64,000 bases of DNA, taken from contig OZ025875.1 of NCBI GenBank assembly GCA_964019415.1, positions 6,223,806 to 6,287,805 of the forward strand, in the 5' to 3' direction. The stretch is from Ianthella basta. Its lineage: Eukaryota; Porifera; Demospongiae; Verongiida; Ianthellidae. Both the position numbers and the translations under genes were made by a program. Below the pieces are notes generated by a model. It was given only the letters and a program-made list of their open reading frames with translations. It searched no databases and had not been told where the DNA came from. Shown piece by piece: positions 30,768-41,787 of this stretch; position 1 is the first letter of the stretch, and every line of letters starts with the position of its first letter.

Positions 30768-32567
30768 ATGCAAGTACTACGCTCTCTCCGAGTGAACGGC
30801 GTGAGAAGAACTTTGTCATCCTCCCATAAGGCGCATTCATCTTCCTTCCAGTCGGCGCGAAGAGGAGAATTCTTTCAGGAACCTTTTCAACTCACCAACC
30901 CCTTCCAAAATGACACCCTGCTCCGAGCCTATTTGACTAGAACCTTCCCTAGTGAAATTCATGGCCCCATAACCGCGGATTTGCAGAAATTTGGAGACAG
31001 AATTGTAGCAGAGATTGATTGTCTTGGGCGCGAATGTGAACTTAACCCTCCAAAGTTGAAGACCTATAATGCCTGGGGCCGGCGCATTGATGAGCTTATC
31101 ACGTGCCAAGCTTGGAGGACAATGCACGATGTCTCAGCTGAAGAGGGACTGGTCTCACTGGCGTATGATCGTGACAAGTTTGGCGAGTTTGCACGACTGT
31201 ACAGCTGCGCAAAGCTCTTTCTCTTTTCTGCCTCATCCGGACTTTATTCTTGTCCCTTGGCAATGACAGACGGAGCTGCTAAACTGATTGAAACTGTTCC
31301 CAGTGCATCGGAAGAGTTGCTGAGTGCACAAGGGCACCTGCTCTCGCGCAGCCCCAGCGCTTTCTGGACGTCAGGGCAGTGGATGACTGAGCGTGGTGGT
31401 GGGTCTGACGTTGCAAGGGGAACAGACACTGTAGCAGTCAAGGAGGAAGCTATGCACCGTCTGTTTGGCTACAAGTGGTTCACTTCTGCTATAGATGCAG
31501 ATGTGACTTTCACCCTTGCTCGTGAGGTGTCAGAAAGTGGGGAGGTCACACCGGGTACCCAGGGACTTTCCCTGTTCTTTATAAAAGTGAGGAATGATGA
31601 CGGGACTCTAAACAACATAGAAGTCCATAAGTTAAAGGATAAACTTGGGACGAGGCAGGTCCCAACGGCTGAGCTTCTACTGACAGGCACTGCAGCCCAG
31701 CTCGTGGGTGAAAGGGGCCGCGGGGTAGCTGGTATCTCCCCCATGCTCACCATCACTAGGCTTCACAATTCAATCAGTGCTGTGGGTGTTATGAGGAGAA
31801 TCCTACAATTATCCAAAGACTACAGCACCAAGAGGAAGGTGTTTGGTAAACCCCTACGCGACCATCCCCTGCACACTCAGACCTTGTCGAGGCTGGAAGT
31901 GGAGTCGAGGGGGTGTCTTCTTCTGCTGCTGGAGACAGCCAGACTGCTTGGCCGTATCGAGTGTGGCCAGGCTAGTGAAGAAGAGAACCATCTCCTTCGC
32001 ATTCTCACTCCTCTGCTGAAGCTTTACACCGGCAAACAGGCTGTTCCGTTTGTGTCTGAGGCATTGGAGAGTTTCGGCGGTCAGGGTTACATCGAGGAGA
32101 CTGGTCTCCCTGGAATGCTGCGTGATGCACAGGTGTTGCCAATTTGGGAAGGCACCACGAATGTTCTAAGTCTGGATGTCCTTCGCTCGATGCAAAAGTC
32201 GCAAAATGTATCCGTTGAAGTGTTCTTTGCTGACATCCAACGCCGCCTTGAGCAAATCAAGACTGCCGAGTTACAAGATGCCATTCAGAACACACTGCAG
32301 AAGCAGAAGGAATTACAAGCAACGTCCTCTACCTTAGTGGCAGGGGGTGCAGAGCAGATGATCCTCGCTGCCAGAGACTTTTCCCTCTGCCTCGCTCGGC
32401 TGTATGCCGGGATGCTGCTGGTGGAGCAGGCTTCCTCCAGTGCCGGGTCACGTGCTGACATAGTGGCTGCTGAGAGGTGGTCCCACCAGCCCCTCCCCCT
32501 CCTCCACCCACAAGCGTACTCCTCCAGTGCAAGCAGTGAAGACTTAGACCTTCTAGCAACGAACTAG
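30768..32567 (+). CDS. Acyl-CoA dehydrogenase, AidB/ACDH-11-like, single exon
   Basis: 599 residues without introns. Residues 1-27 (MQVLRSLRVNGVRRTLSS) are rich in Arg and Ser and lack acids, a likely mitochondrial targeting peptide. The middle domain shows MTERGGGSDVARGT (about residues 205-218), the FAD/substrate-binding signature in the AidB form. The C-terminal domain has FGGQGYIEETGLPGMLRD and IWEGTTNVLSLD; the Glu of WEGT corresponds to the usual catalytic base of the family. By family knowledge it would oxidise an acyl-CoA with FAD; AidB-like members have unusual substrates, so the acyl chain cannot be named. It stands alone between repeat-rich flanks and has no close copy in the window. 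A retrogene origin would fit the absence of introns. Confidence 0.92.
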   Translation: MQVLRSLRVNGVRRTLSSSHKAHSSSFQSARRGEFFQEPFQLTNPFQNDTLLRAYLTRTFPSEIHGPITADLQKFGDRIVAEIDCLGRECELNPPKLKTYNAWGRRIDELITCQAWRTMHDVSAEEGLVSLAYDRDKFGEFARLYSCAKLFLFSASSGLYSCPLAMTDGAAKLIETVPSASEELLSAQGHLLSRSPSAFWTSGQWMTERGGGSDVARGTDTVAVKEEAMHRLFGYKWFTSAIDADVTFTLAREVSESGEVTPGTQGLSLFFIKVRNDDGTLNNIEVHKLKDKLGTRQVPTAELLLTGTAAQLVGERGRGVAGISPMLTITRLHNSISAVGVMRRILQLSKDYSTKRKVFGKPLRDHPLHTQTLSRLEVESRGCLLLLLETARLLGRIECGQASEEENHLLRILTPLLKLYTGKQAVPFVSEALESFGGQGYIEETGLPGMLRDAQVLPIWEGTTNVLSLDVLRSMQKSQNVSVEVFFADIQRRLEQIKTAELQDAIQNTLQKQKELQATSSTLVAGGAEQMILAARDFSLCLARLYAGMLLVEQASSSAGSRADIVAAERWSHQPLPLLHPQAYSSSASSEDLDLLATN

Positions 32568-33157
32568 CCAGCAGATCTAAAACATGGGTATATCATCAAG
32601 AGCAAATTTCTTAAAACACAGCATGTGTTCACTTGTATATCTGACAGTAACGTTCTGATCCAGTATATATACATGCTTTACGTTATTGCTTATAGTACTT
32701 GTATTCAGAGACACATTTAAAATAATAATAATAATAATACAAATTTAATGTCGCAAATTTGTACAATATTATACAACTTGCTAGTATTATTCCAGATCAT
32801 TGTACAATTAAGAAGAATACTAAATGCAACAGATCATTGTATGGAGTATATTACAGTGCATGCGCATGTTAATAAATGTAAATGGGAAATTCAATGAACT
32901 ATTAATCATCCTGGGGAATCAAGGAGTGGACCCAATCAAGAAGAGAATGGTCACATCAGCTCATCGTAAACATACTCCTTGCAACAAGTGCATATACCTG
33001 CAGGTAGGGAGGTGTGATAGAGCTTTGTAATAAGAGACTGCGCTGCTTCATTGGTAGCTAAGAAGTTGACTGTGTATTGTAGTACAATATCATATCTAGT
33101 CAAGATCACAAGTATATAGCAGAATTCAATCAAAGTAGTCATAATAAGGTTTGAAAA
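32568..33157. other. 3' flank of the dehydrogenase
   Basis: An (AAT)n stretch near 32720-32738 and a canonical AATAAA at 32871-32876, about 304 bp after the stop, which could serve as poly(A) signal. No gene seen. Confidence 0.4.
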
Positions 33158-33358
33158 CAGTGGTTTCATGATTTCTAGTCTCGATTGATATTTGCGCATT
33201 ACACTCGATCAGTTGAGTAAAGTACCGGAAGGATAGGCTCGCACAGGATAAGCACATGCTTCGATCTACGTATGCTGAGTGTGAGCCTATCCTTCCAATA
33301 CTTTACTCATGTGATCCTATCCAAATGTCAATCGGGACTAGAAATCATGAAACCACTG
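33158..33358. mobile_element. 201-bp fold-back MITE (CAGTGGTTTC ends)
   Basis: Second copy of the element at 5970-6172. Ends CAGTGGTTTCATGATTTCT and AGAAATCATGAAACCACTG; the arms contain GAGTAAAGTACCGGAAGGATAGGC and its near complement in two shorter blocks. Confidence 0.75.
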
Positions 33359-33924
33359 GAACAGCAGGTTCTCACCCACCATACGTATATCAGGTCCATG
33401 TGAAGGCGCCCCATAACCCTTTCAACTCAGTTGTACACAGACACATGCAGATGATGTTATCCATTAAGCTGGAACATGACTCCCATCATTGCATCATCAA
33501 CTCACCTTAGTTTACACAAGTTATGGAAATACATTTAGGAACTTTGAGACTTCCTAGTTACCCATCAACAGGTTGCTATGTTTCTCATTGCAGCACATCC
33601 ATATATCCAACTCAGTTTGCATGAATTGAGCCTGGCAGAGTGCCATGTCACGAGGTAAAAACTAACGCAAAGTACAGTTACACTTTGGGGAGAAACAATC
33701 CGAACGTTAGTTGTGGGCTTGGCATTCCAGACAGTCTATAACGATGAAAGTATGAGAGACCGACACGCTATCAAATAAAGAATGATAGCACTAATTGAAA
33801 CCATATAAGTGCTGTCATCTTTACCCTCGACTCTCAACACTGTGAGGTGATGCAATACTGGAAGGGTATGTGATGAGGCAGGAAGCATTCAAGGTGGGCA
33901 GGAGCACTCATGGTGCGTGTGAGA

Positions 33925-33988
33925 GTGATGATGCAACACTGTGACATCATTTACATGTGATGATGCAACACTGTGACATCATTTACAT
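33925..33988. repeat. Perfect 32-bp tandem duplication
   Basis: The unit starting GTGATGATGCAACACTGTG and ending CATTTACAT occurs twice head to tail (33925-33956 and 33957-33988), just beyond the 3' end of the minus-strand gene. Confidence 0.9.
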
Positions 33989-34091
33989 AGCTTCCCCAAG
34001 TGAGAGATGCTTGGGGGCTTCAGGAGGTTGTGGGCTTGGGCTTGGTTATCAATGGGTCACTTATCAATCAGGTGGTTATCAATGGATTGGG

Positions 34092-34205
34092 TCAGTAGCA
34101 CTTACAGCAAGAGCAGTACTCGGAGAGGCATTTCACTGTTTTGCGATGTTTGAAGAGAAAGCCTGTACACGTTTGAGGAGGAAGGAGAGAATAGTCACAC
34201 ACGCA

Positions 34206-34264
<59 letters not shown>

Positions 34265-35986
34265 CTACACACTCACACAGCACACCTCTACACACTCACA
34301 CAACACACCTCTACACACACACAACACACCTCCACACACACAGCACACCTCTAAACACTCACACAGCACACCTTTACACACACACACAGCACACCTCTAC
34401 ACACTCACACCTCTAAACACTCACACAACACACCTCCACACACACAGCACACCTCTAAACACTCACACCGCACACCTCTACACACACACACAGCACACCT
34501 CTACACACTCACACAGCACACCTCTACACACTCACACAGCACACCTCTACACACTCACACAGCACACCTCTACACACACACACAGCACACCTCTACACAC
34601 TCACACAGCACACCTCTAAACACTCACACAGCACACCTCTACACACACACACAGCACACCTTTACACACACTCACAGTACACCTCTACACACTCACCCAA
34701 CAATCCAAAGACGACGGCCAAAGTGAACACACTGAACACAGCCAAGACTCCAACAACTCCTCCCACCACAGCCGTAGTGGAGTATCCAACTCCATCTGAC
34801 CCACCAGCACTTGACGAGACCAGTTCTACAAACACAACACACAATTGCCACACGATACTTTCTACTTTGTGGACAGTTCACATAGACGCAGATGCATACA
34901 AAAGACAGGAACTTCAATTAACGACCATTTAACACCTAAACTGCGAACGTCCTAAACATGCTGAGAGAGGGAAGACTTGGAGATTGGCGACACTAAAATT
35001 GAGTCAGTACAGGTTGCCAAGGTAAGGCAGACCATAGCAGGCAACCTGCTAACCCATAACCTTCTACCGTCTTCTTCCACGTCCGCATACCCTGTCAGCC
35101 ATCCGTGTGACTGTCCACAATATAGAAAGTAACTTGCCACACACATTAAAACAGTCAGTCAAATTTCAAGTACACGAGACATCAAGACAACCACGCTGAG
35201 CCACACAGTCAACCCCCACACTGCACTAAAGTAAAACAATACAGTGGCGGATCTAGAGGGGGATCCAGGGGTGCAAAGGAACCCCCCTTTTGCGAGTCTT
35301 GTGTAGGATTTGGGCAGATGTTAGACCAGAAAGAGGCATGCCGGATGGTGGTCATATATCAGTGGCACTGTGTGTTTACCTAACTACTTTAGAACCACCC
35401 TTTTGGAAATCCTAGATTCACCACTGCAATATAATAGCAGGTATGTTAGTGCTGCGTTGGCAAATTTCATGACCTACAATTTCAGTATGCAGAAGCAGTG
35501 GCATTTTCAATGTAACAGCACAGTGCTAGCCTAGCTGCTGGTGACAACTGTCTCATCTTGTGCGGTGGTGGGAGGAGTGCATATTAATGAGGTTTAGCTG
35601 CAACTATTGACCTTGATTGTGAGGTTGCTGAATTGAGCAGTTAGCCGGCTAGACCAGTTCAGCTACCAAACACATTGCTCTGATGAACCTACCACAACCC
35701 ACCTAATGTGAGGGGACTGATGGGCATACGAAAGCCCAATATACACTCGTAGCATTTCCGGTCGTGCACTAGCTTGGTCGCCTCAAGAAACTAGCTACGT
35801 ACCTAGCTATTATTTTTATTTTCAAAGTAATCTTCACGAGCAGCAATATATGGAGTAAACATGTACACGATACTCACCATCGCCATCCACATTAGTGGGT
35901 GCGGCACAGGTGGAGCTGAGTAGGACAGCGAGTAGAACGCTAGCCGTGGACAGAGTAAAACGTGGGCGAAATCCAGTTGCGGCCAT
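34092..35986 (-). CDS. Small single-pass membrane protein, three exons (assembled from splice signals)
   Basis: Proposed exons on the minus strand: 35986-35878, 34825-34697 and 34162-34092, joined at phase 1 each time, giving about 102 residues. Exon 1 starts MAATGFRPRFTLSTAS and encodes a signal peptide (VLLAVLLSSTCAAP), then a GTGAGT donor. Exon 2 (acceptor TTTGTAG) encodes ELVSSSAGGSDGVGYSTT and a membrane span (AVVGGVVGVLAVFSVF), donor GTGAGT. Exon 3 (acceptor GTGTACAG) gives FLFKHRKTVK and a Cys-rich end, CSCCKCY, then TGA. A GTAAGT just before that stop could instead lead to more exons. Additional exons between 35878 and 34825 are not excluded. I do not recognise the family. Decayed relatives of exon 2 lie behind receptor genes A and B. 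The intron 34163-34696 is a CA minisatellite. Confidence 0.5.
34196..34690. repeat. CA microsatellite and CACACCTCTACACACT minisatellite
   Basis: Begins as pure (AC)n to about 34262, then about 20 copies of a 20-25 bp unit of the form ACACCTCTACACACTCACA. It yields a long meaningless plus-strand frame rich in Thr and His. Confidence 0.95.
35242..35426. mobile_element. 185-bp hAT-like MITE
   Basis: Ends CAGTGGCGGATCTAG and CTAGATTCACCACTG, imperfect inverted repeats of the hAT type. The flanking direct repeat CAATA (35237-35241 and 35427-35431) is shorter than the usual 8 bp. Confidence 0.65.
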
Positions 35987-36691
35987 TTTTGTCACGTGTG
36001 CGAAACCATAATTGGCGAGGAGTGCATACTGCATCTATGCTTTATGTAAGCGCCATGCACACATTTAATTTCCATTATAAAAATTAAGACTGCTCGAGAC
36101 ATAATAATATTCAATTGAATTTTTGAACTTTTCTCTCTCTGTTGACACCAGTCACTAGCTGTCATGTTCTCTTGTTGTTAGCTTGCGTCAGTCCTATAGA
36201 ATAGCTAGTCCCTAGTACAGGTGCATATGAGTATCTATGATTTGATTAACATCTAAATGCCTAGTAACTAGGTGCAATAATTCTGTACAGTACCCAATAC
36301 AGTGTCTATCTGGTATTACTACCTACAACTGAAAACGTTGTACTATGAACGAGTATAGCAATAGTTGTAAAGTGAGTGGGGGGGCTTCAACCCCCACCCC
36401 CTGCACCTCCTTCTGACTATAGCAACAGCTGTAAAGTGAGTGCCTTAACAACGAGATACATGACACTGTACAATGTAACATACAGCTCCTGGTCCGTTAT
36501 CTAGCCCCAATTTAAGTGAATATAATAACACCAGTTGTGTCCAGTAAGAGTTAACATCAACATCTCCAGACATGGACTGAAACAGTTGGACATGTAAGAC
36601 GAATCAAAATGTGCATTAGTGAATAGAGTTAATGGGCTCACACATGTACAAGTGTGCAGACAGTCTGAAGGTTAGGCCATAATAGAGTAAG
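35987..36691. other. Divergent upstream region
   Basis: Lies between the minus-strand small membrane gene and the plus-strand signal-peptide exon at 36692, so it may hold a bidirectional promoter. A GGGGGGGCTTCAACCCCCACC hairpin lies near 36380. No TATA or other site is convincing. Confidence 0.3.
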
Positions 36692-36767
36692 ATGGCAAGA
36701 GGATTAGGCTCAGCCTTGAGCCTTGTATTCTTGGCCGCTGTACTGCTCTCAGGGTGCAGCTCAGAAG
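36692..36767 (+). CDS. Spare signal-peptide exon (type I) upstream of receptor gene A
   Basis: ATG followed by ARGLGSALSLVFLAAVLLS, ending GCSSEG at a GTGAGG donor in phase 1. At 76 bp it is exactly as long as the first exons of A, B and C. Its sequence is closest to gene C's first exon (both M-RG-GS... and LLSGC). It could splice in frame to the Ig exon at 40442, giving gene A a second promoter and leader, or be the remains of a lost gene. Confidence 0.5.
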
Positions 36768-37140
36768 GTGAGGAGTAATCAGTTTAAGAATCAAAACTGG
36801 GTTGTTTAAAGGTACCCTGTCATACTTTCGGTATAATGAGTATTTGCTTAAAACACAGCTGAGCTTTCTTGCCTATGTACTGTGAGTGCATGCTATACCT
36901 TCTGTATTTAGTGGGACATACATGAAATGAATGTGGCATTTGTAGAAATGATGTAACATAATATAGATTTTAGCTGAATGATATGACAAATCTTGGAATA
37001 ATTATAATACTCTCCCACTCAGAAAGTTTAATATAAAAAAATCTTTGTGTACTGCATTCACCACTGACTTGGGCACGCCACATATATTCCCTGGTAAAGT
37101 TCACAGTCTCATGATTTTCAGAAGCCCAATCTTTTCCAAC

Positions 37141-37440
37141 GATGCCAGAATCCCTGGGGGATGCCATATTCCCCGGTAAGGTTCATTCTTCATTTTCAGA
37201 AGCCCAATCTTTTCCAAGGATGCCAGAATCCCTGGGGGATGCCATATTCCCCAGTAAGGTTCATTCTTCATTTTCAGAAGCCCAATCTTATCAGAGGGTG
37301 CCAAAATCCCTGGGGATGCCATAGCCTCCGGTATAGTTCACAGCTTATTATTCAGGAGCCCAATCTTTTCAGGTATCCAAAATTCATGGGGGCTACCATA
37401 TTCCCCAGTAATGTTCATTCTTGATTTTCTGCCCAATTAT
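37141..37440. repeat. Minisatellite, about 78-bp units
   Basis: Three to four units of the form GAATCCCTGGGGGATGCCAT...TTCCCCGGTAAGGTTCATTC...AGCCCAATC. Related, more decayed arrays are at 44580-44830 and 54260-54520, and a short remnant is at 46976-47090 at the left edge of the B block. Confidence 0.8.
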
Positions 37441-37602
37441 ACAGTGAAACCTGTCTAAGACCTGCAGCCACCTTCAAGCCAGTTATAACTGATCATTATG
37501 GGAGTTGAATGCTCTACAGAGGTAGATTGCAATGCTTACAGCTCTTTGCATGGGGCTAGGGAGGTTCCAAATAGCTCTAATGCGTAATGTATGCTACATA
37601 TT

Positions 37603-38100
37603 ACACTGTTAAAAAATAGGGAGTGACAATCACACCCAAAATTGGGGTGAATTGGTTGCCACAGTGAGCACACCTTTTGCAGCATGATGTTCACTCCAAC
37701 CATGCAGTACACAACATACCACTTATGTGAACAGTTTGTAAGAGAGGAAGCACTTCATGGTACTTTTCAATACAGCTATATATGGAATGTATTACTGTAA
37801 CACTACTTTAAGGATTTGAGTATACGTAGTACACAGCATACCAACTGGCAGGATAGTTTGTGGGTGATGGCATCCGGATCCCCTGCAAAAATTGGGCATC
37901 TGGTGAACTTCACCAGGGAATACGGCATCCCTTGCAAACATTTGGCATCTGGTGCCTCAATGAACCTCACCGGGGAATACAGCATCCCCTGCAAACATTG
38001 GGCATCTGGTGCCCCAGGCATGCAGTGAACTTCGCTGGGGAATATGGCATCCCCTACACAAACATTGGGCATCTGGTGCCTCAATGAACTTGATCGGGGA
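37603..38100. repeat. Element end (CACTGTTAAAAA) plus 57-bp minisatellite
   Basis: CACTGTTAAAAAATAGGGAG is the left terminal sequence of the element found complete at 49171-49960. It is followed from 37870 by about four units of CCTGCAAACATTGGGCATCT...CCGGGGAATACAGCATC. The matching right end lies at about 45990-46815, beyond the A block, as if the block had been placed inside the element. Confidence 0.6.
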
Positions 38101-38470
38101 ATACGATACCATATTCCACGGTAAAATTCACTCGTGATTTATAGTCCTTACATTAAAGGATGTGGGACTATATGGTGTGACATTCTTGCATGTAGGGACC
38201 ATGGTTAATGCTCCACTGTGTAACTTATTTCCGTAGTTTTTTATGCCATCCCTACATTCTAAATAATTTTGTAGAAAAAATACTTAGCTGAAAATGGCTG
38301 GATTGCATTACCACGGATGTCCTTTGAAAAGCTGCCCAAGCTAATTTTGGCAGAATTTTGACTCGTATACACCTCCCAACAAACAGCTGAGGGTCTTGCG
38401 AGGGTATTGCATGGACAAAAATTGAAGGAACAGTAGACGGAAAGCTACCGGCCGTAAACGTCATCGTAAA

Positions 38471-38743
38471 ATGGCGTCTTGTGCGTACAGTGTAGTGAGT
38501 GACGCTTGCTCGCGGCGGTTTCTACCTACAAAGGAACACAGCCAGTCGAAATTGAGGTAATTCTGCGATAAAATCTTTTCCCCACTTGCTATGGTTCGTG
38601 CGCTACTGCTGTCAGTTAGAGAAGAAAAAGTAGAAGACGACGAAATGCAAACGATTTTGAAGTCGTTTTCTGCCGGACCGCGCACTTTCGCTTGGAAGAT
38701 TAATAGCCCTGAGAGGTATGCAACCGACGCTTCCTCGTGGGTA
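38471..38743 (+). other. CpG-rich leader region with two small open frames
   Basis: The ATG at 38471 starts MASCAYSVVSDACSRRF, ending near a GTAATT. The ATG at 38591 starts MVRALLLSVREEKVEDDE, continues to WKINSPER and stops about 51 codons later. In block B (about 47410-47660) the second frame is broken by an early TAA. The region precedes the type II signal-peptide exon, so it may be the gene A promoter with upstream frames, or the start of an unrelated small gene. Confidence 0.25.
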
Positions 38744-38973
38744 TAATTATAAGCCTTTAGACGGTTTTCAACCCAAAACGGTAATAGAGCTGCTTTTCGT
38801 TTGTATTACAGCATACAAACAACCACCGTGCTGTCTGATTATATTTTTGAAAAAATATAAAGTAATTTTAATAAAAAGACAGGAGCGCCATTTGTATTGG
38901 GCACATTAGTAAACAGAGATCACGAGCCTGACGTCTAATCCAGTACTCGCGCAGAGAAGAGGAGTTGGCCTGA

Positions 38974-41649
38974 ATGATGGGGAAGAGATGGTATACTCTG
39001 TTGGCAGTTCTAACTTGTGTGGCATTCGTACCAGGATGTCGCTCACAAGGTGAGGGGAAATCAATACATTTATAGGGCGGTTTAATAATAAGAAAACGAA
39101 CGGAACGTAGGTATTCTGTGCTGAAATGTAGGAGCTACACAATGGCTGAAACCCAACTGAATTCTGTTTGTGCACAAGAATAAAACTCACCACAAGAAAA
39201 CGTCTTCACTACTTAGTGTAGTATCAACTTGCTCAATTAGTTTCTGCGTGCTTAGAGGCTGTGAAATGGCTGTAAGGTCCACAAATCACGAACATGCATG
39301 ATACATTAAAGACTACATTTTTGTGATGTTATTATCTTGGTGACGCCATGATGGTGCTATATATATCTAGTCTATAACTGATGTATGTATACAGTATATA
39401 TACTCTTGGACTTGGCTTCACCACACCATATTGATGATGACAAGGTATTTGGCATAACAACAATAGAAAGAGCAACATATATTCATAAGAATACAAAACA
39501 TGCCTGCCAGCTAGTGTGCATACTGTTTTAAGCTATAACATGTTTTGACTATTTTACACACTATGTATACACTTTCTAAGCAAGTTTCTGTTTTTGTTGT
39601 TCTGCTGTGCATTGTGAAAGGTACCATGCTGCTGCTGAGTGTCACAAATATTCCCTTTACTGATTATAAATTGTACAAATTCTCAATTAATTATGTTGCT
39701 CAATAAAGGCATGTACTATGTAAACTGATAATAGGTGCTATAGATCACAGTAACTATCCCACATGTACAGCAGGCTATGCACGTTGCGAACATATTGCTT
39801 TGGCCTGGCCAACTTTAAAGTTTGATTTCTTCAAGCCTATGTCTTGTGTGGTGGTAATGCCACCAATTATAATGTTGTTGAGGCTCATTGCTTAGCCTAT
39901 GTGAACAACAGCAAGTGGGGAACTTCTTCAATAAGCAGTGAATGTATATAGCAAGGTAAGATCACCCAACTAAATCGGGATGGTTCAGCCGCGTAGGCCT
40001 TCGTCAGCTGAAACTGATACTACCTTCAGCTGCATGAAAGCCTACTCAGCCGAAACATCCCAAGTGTTCTTACCTTGGCTTAATTACTGTTTGCTTAATA
40101 AGACGTTTCTCACTTGCTATACTATATATATATGATAGGTAGCTAGCTTCAGCTAGTATGGCACATGATTTAGCATGTCAGTTTAGAAATTATAATTATG
40201 AATCCCAGTGAAATCTGTGGAATTTTGAAATCCGTACACACAATATTTTCAACAGTAAGTGACCCCTTATTAGAAACATTATATTAAGCTGTTGATGTTG
40301 TTTGCCCACAGGGTCACCTACAGTTGAAATCTGTGAGATTTTGAAATCTGTACACACAGTATTTTTGACAGTAGTTGACCCCTTATTAGAAAGAGGGCAC
40401 ACTTTCAAAACTTTTCAGTTTAAGCTGTTGTTCGCCCACAGGGTCACCTGCAGTTTTGATTGACAACTACACATACAGCAGTACCCTCACATCTGGGGAC
40501 TCAGTTCCTCTTGGAACTCAACTCATCCTCGTCTGTCAGGTTGTTGGTCTACCTTATGGAACACCACTCAGCTACACCTGGACCTGTCCAAATGGACCAT
40601 GTGAAGTAGAAGGGTATTATGGTAGAAAGGTCTACAATGAACACATCTTGGCTGTCAACACAACTTCCACAAGGGATGGAGGGACATACACCTGTCAGGT
40701 GACAGCTACAGGAGAACAAGAAGCTAATGGGAGCTTTACACTCAGAGTCAGCGGTATGTGTGCAGAGTATATTTTTAACTATTCACGTGCACTATCAACC
40801 ATAATTTGTGTAAGAGAACTACATCCAATCATACAGTTGGTGCGGTGACTTCACTACCTTCCTCTATTCAGCTGCAGGCGGTATTGTTGTCCACAGTAAA
40901 GGGAAAATACTACCACGTGAATTCCCTATAACTGATCTACAACAGATATCTGGTCCAGATGTGATTGGGAGGATCACCTGTACCGTCAGTAGTGATGTTA
41001 GAAGCGCTTCCTACATCAGGCCTACATGGGGTGAAGAAATGGTAAATGCTCGAGGAGTGATGGAAGAAAGAAACGGAACCACAGCAATGCTGGTAGTAAA
41101 TGTATCGGATGCTGCCGGTTTCGACAATAGGGAATTTTACTGCACAGATCATTTACTCAGTTACTTCTACATCTACATTTCAGCCAACAGTAAGTGTATC
41201 ACACATAATTATAATGAATAGTATTAGATGCCAGCACTTTAGCAAACTATTCGATCACTATGGCCAAGCAGATTAGAACCAGAGATCTACCTACATCTCA
41301 CATTATAGTGATGCATGGATGCCATATACAAAATTGCTAACCCATGATGTATGTCACAGATTATTCCAAGCTAGATTATTCCAAACATTGTACCCATTGC
41401 CCAGCTTGCTAATGGTGCATGCATGCTTTGGGCATTTCAGTCCCAACCACCACTGTACTTAGAACGTCCACTAATACTGTAGCTGGCCTGATCTCAGGCA
41501 ATCTTAAAGGTACATGCATGCATGCTATGTGAAGTGTGAGTGGTGTAAGTGCTATGTTTGTTGGTATATGTTTGCATGTGTTACATCAAGCCGACCATCA
41601 CTTGGATACAAATTGGTAAATTGAGTTTAATTCTGCATGCATGACTGTG

Positions 41650-41693
<44 letters not shown>

Positions 41694-41697
41694 GTGC

Positions 41698-41787
<90 letters not shown>

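Noticed and set aside
33957-34619. 220-codon frame of Thr/His/Ser repeats
   Set aside because: It is the CA minisatellite read as protein.
37870-38100. CRISPR-like direct repeats
   Set aside because: Units are contiguous without unique spacers and the genome is eukaryotic; these are minisatellites.
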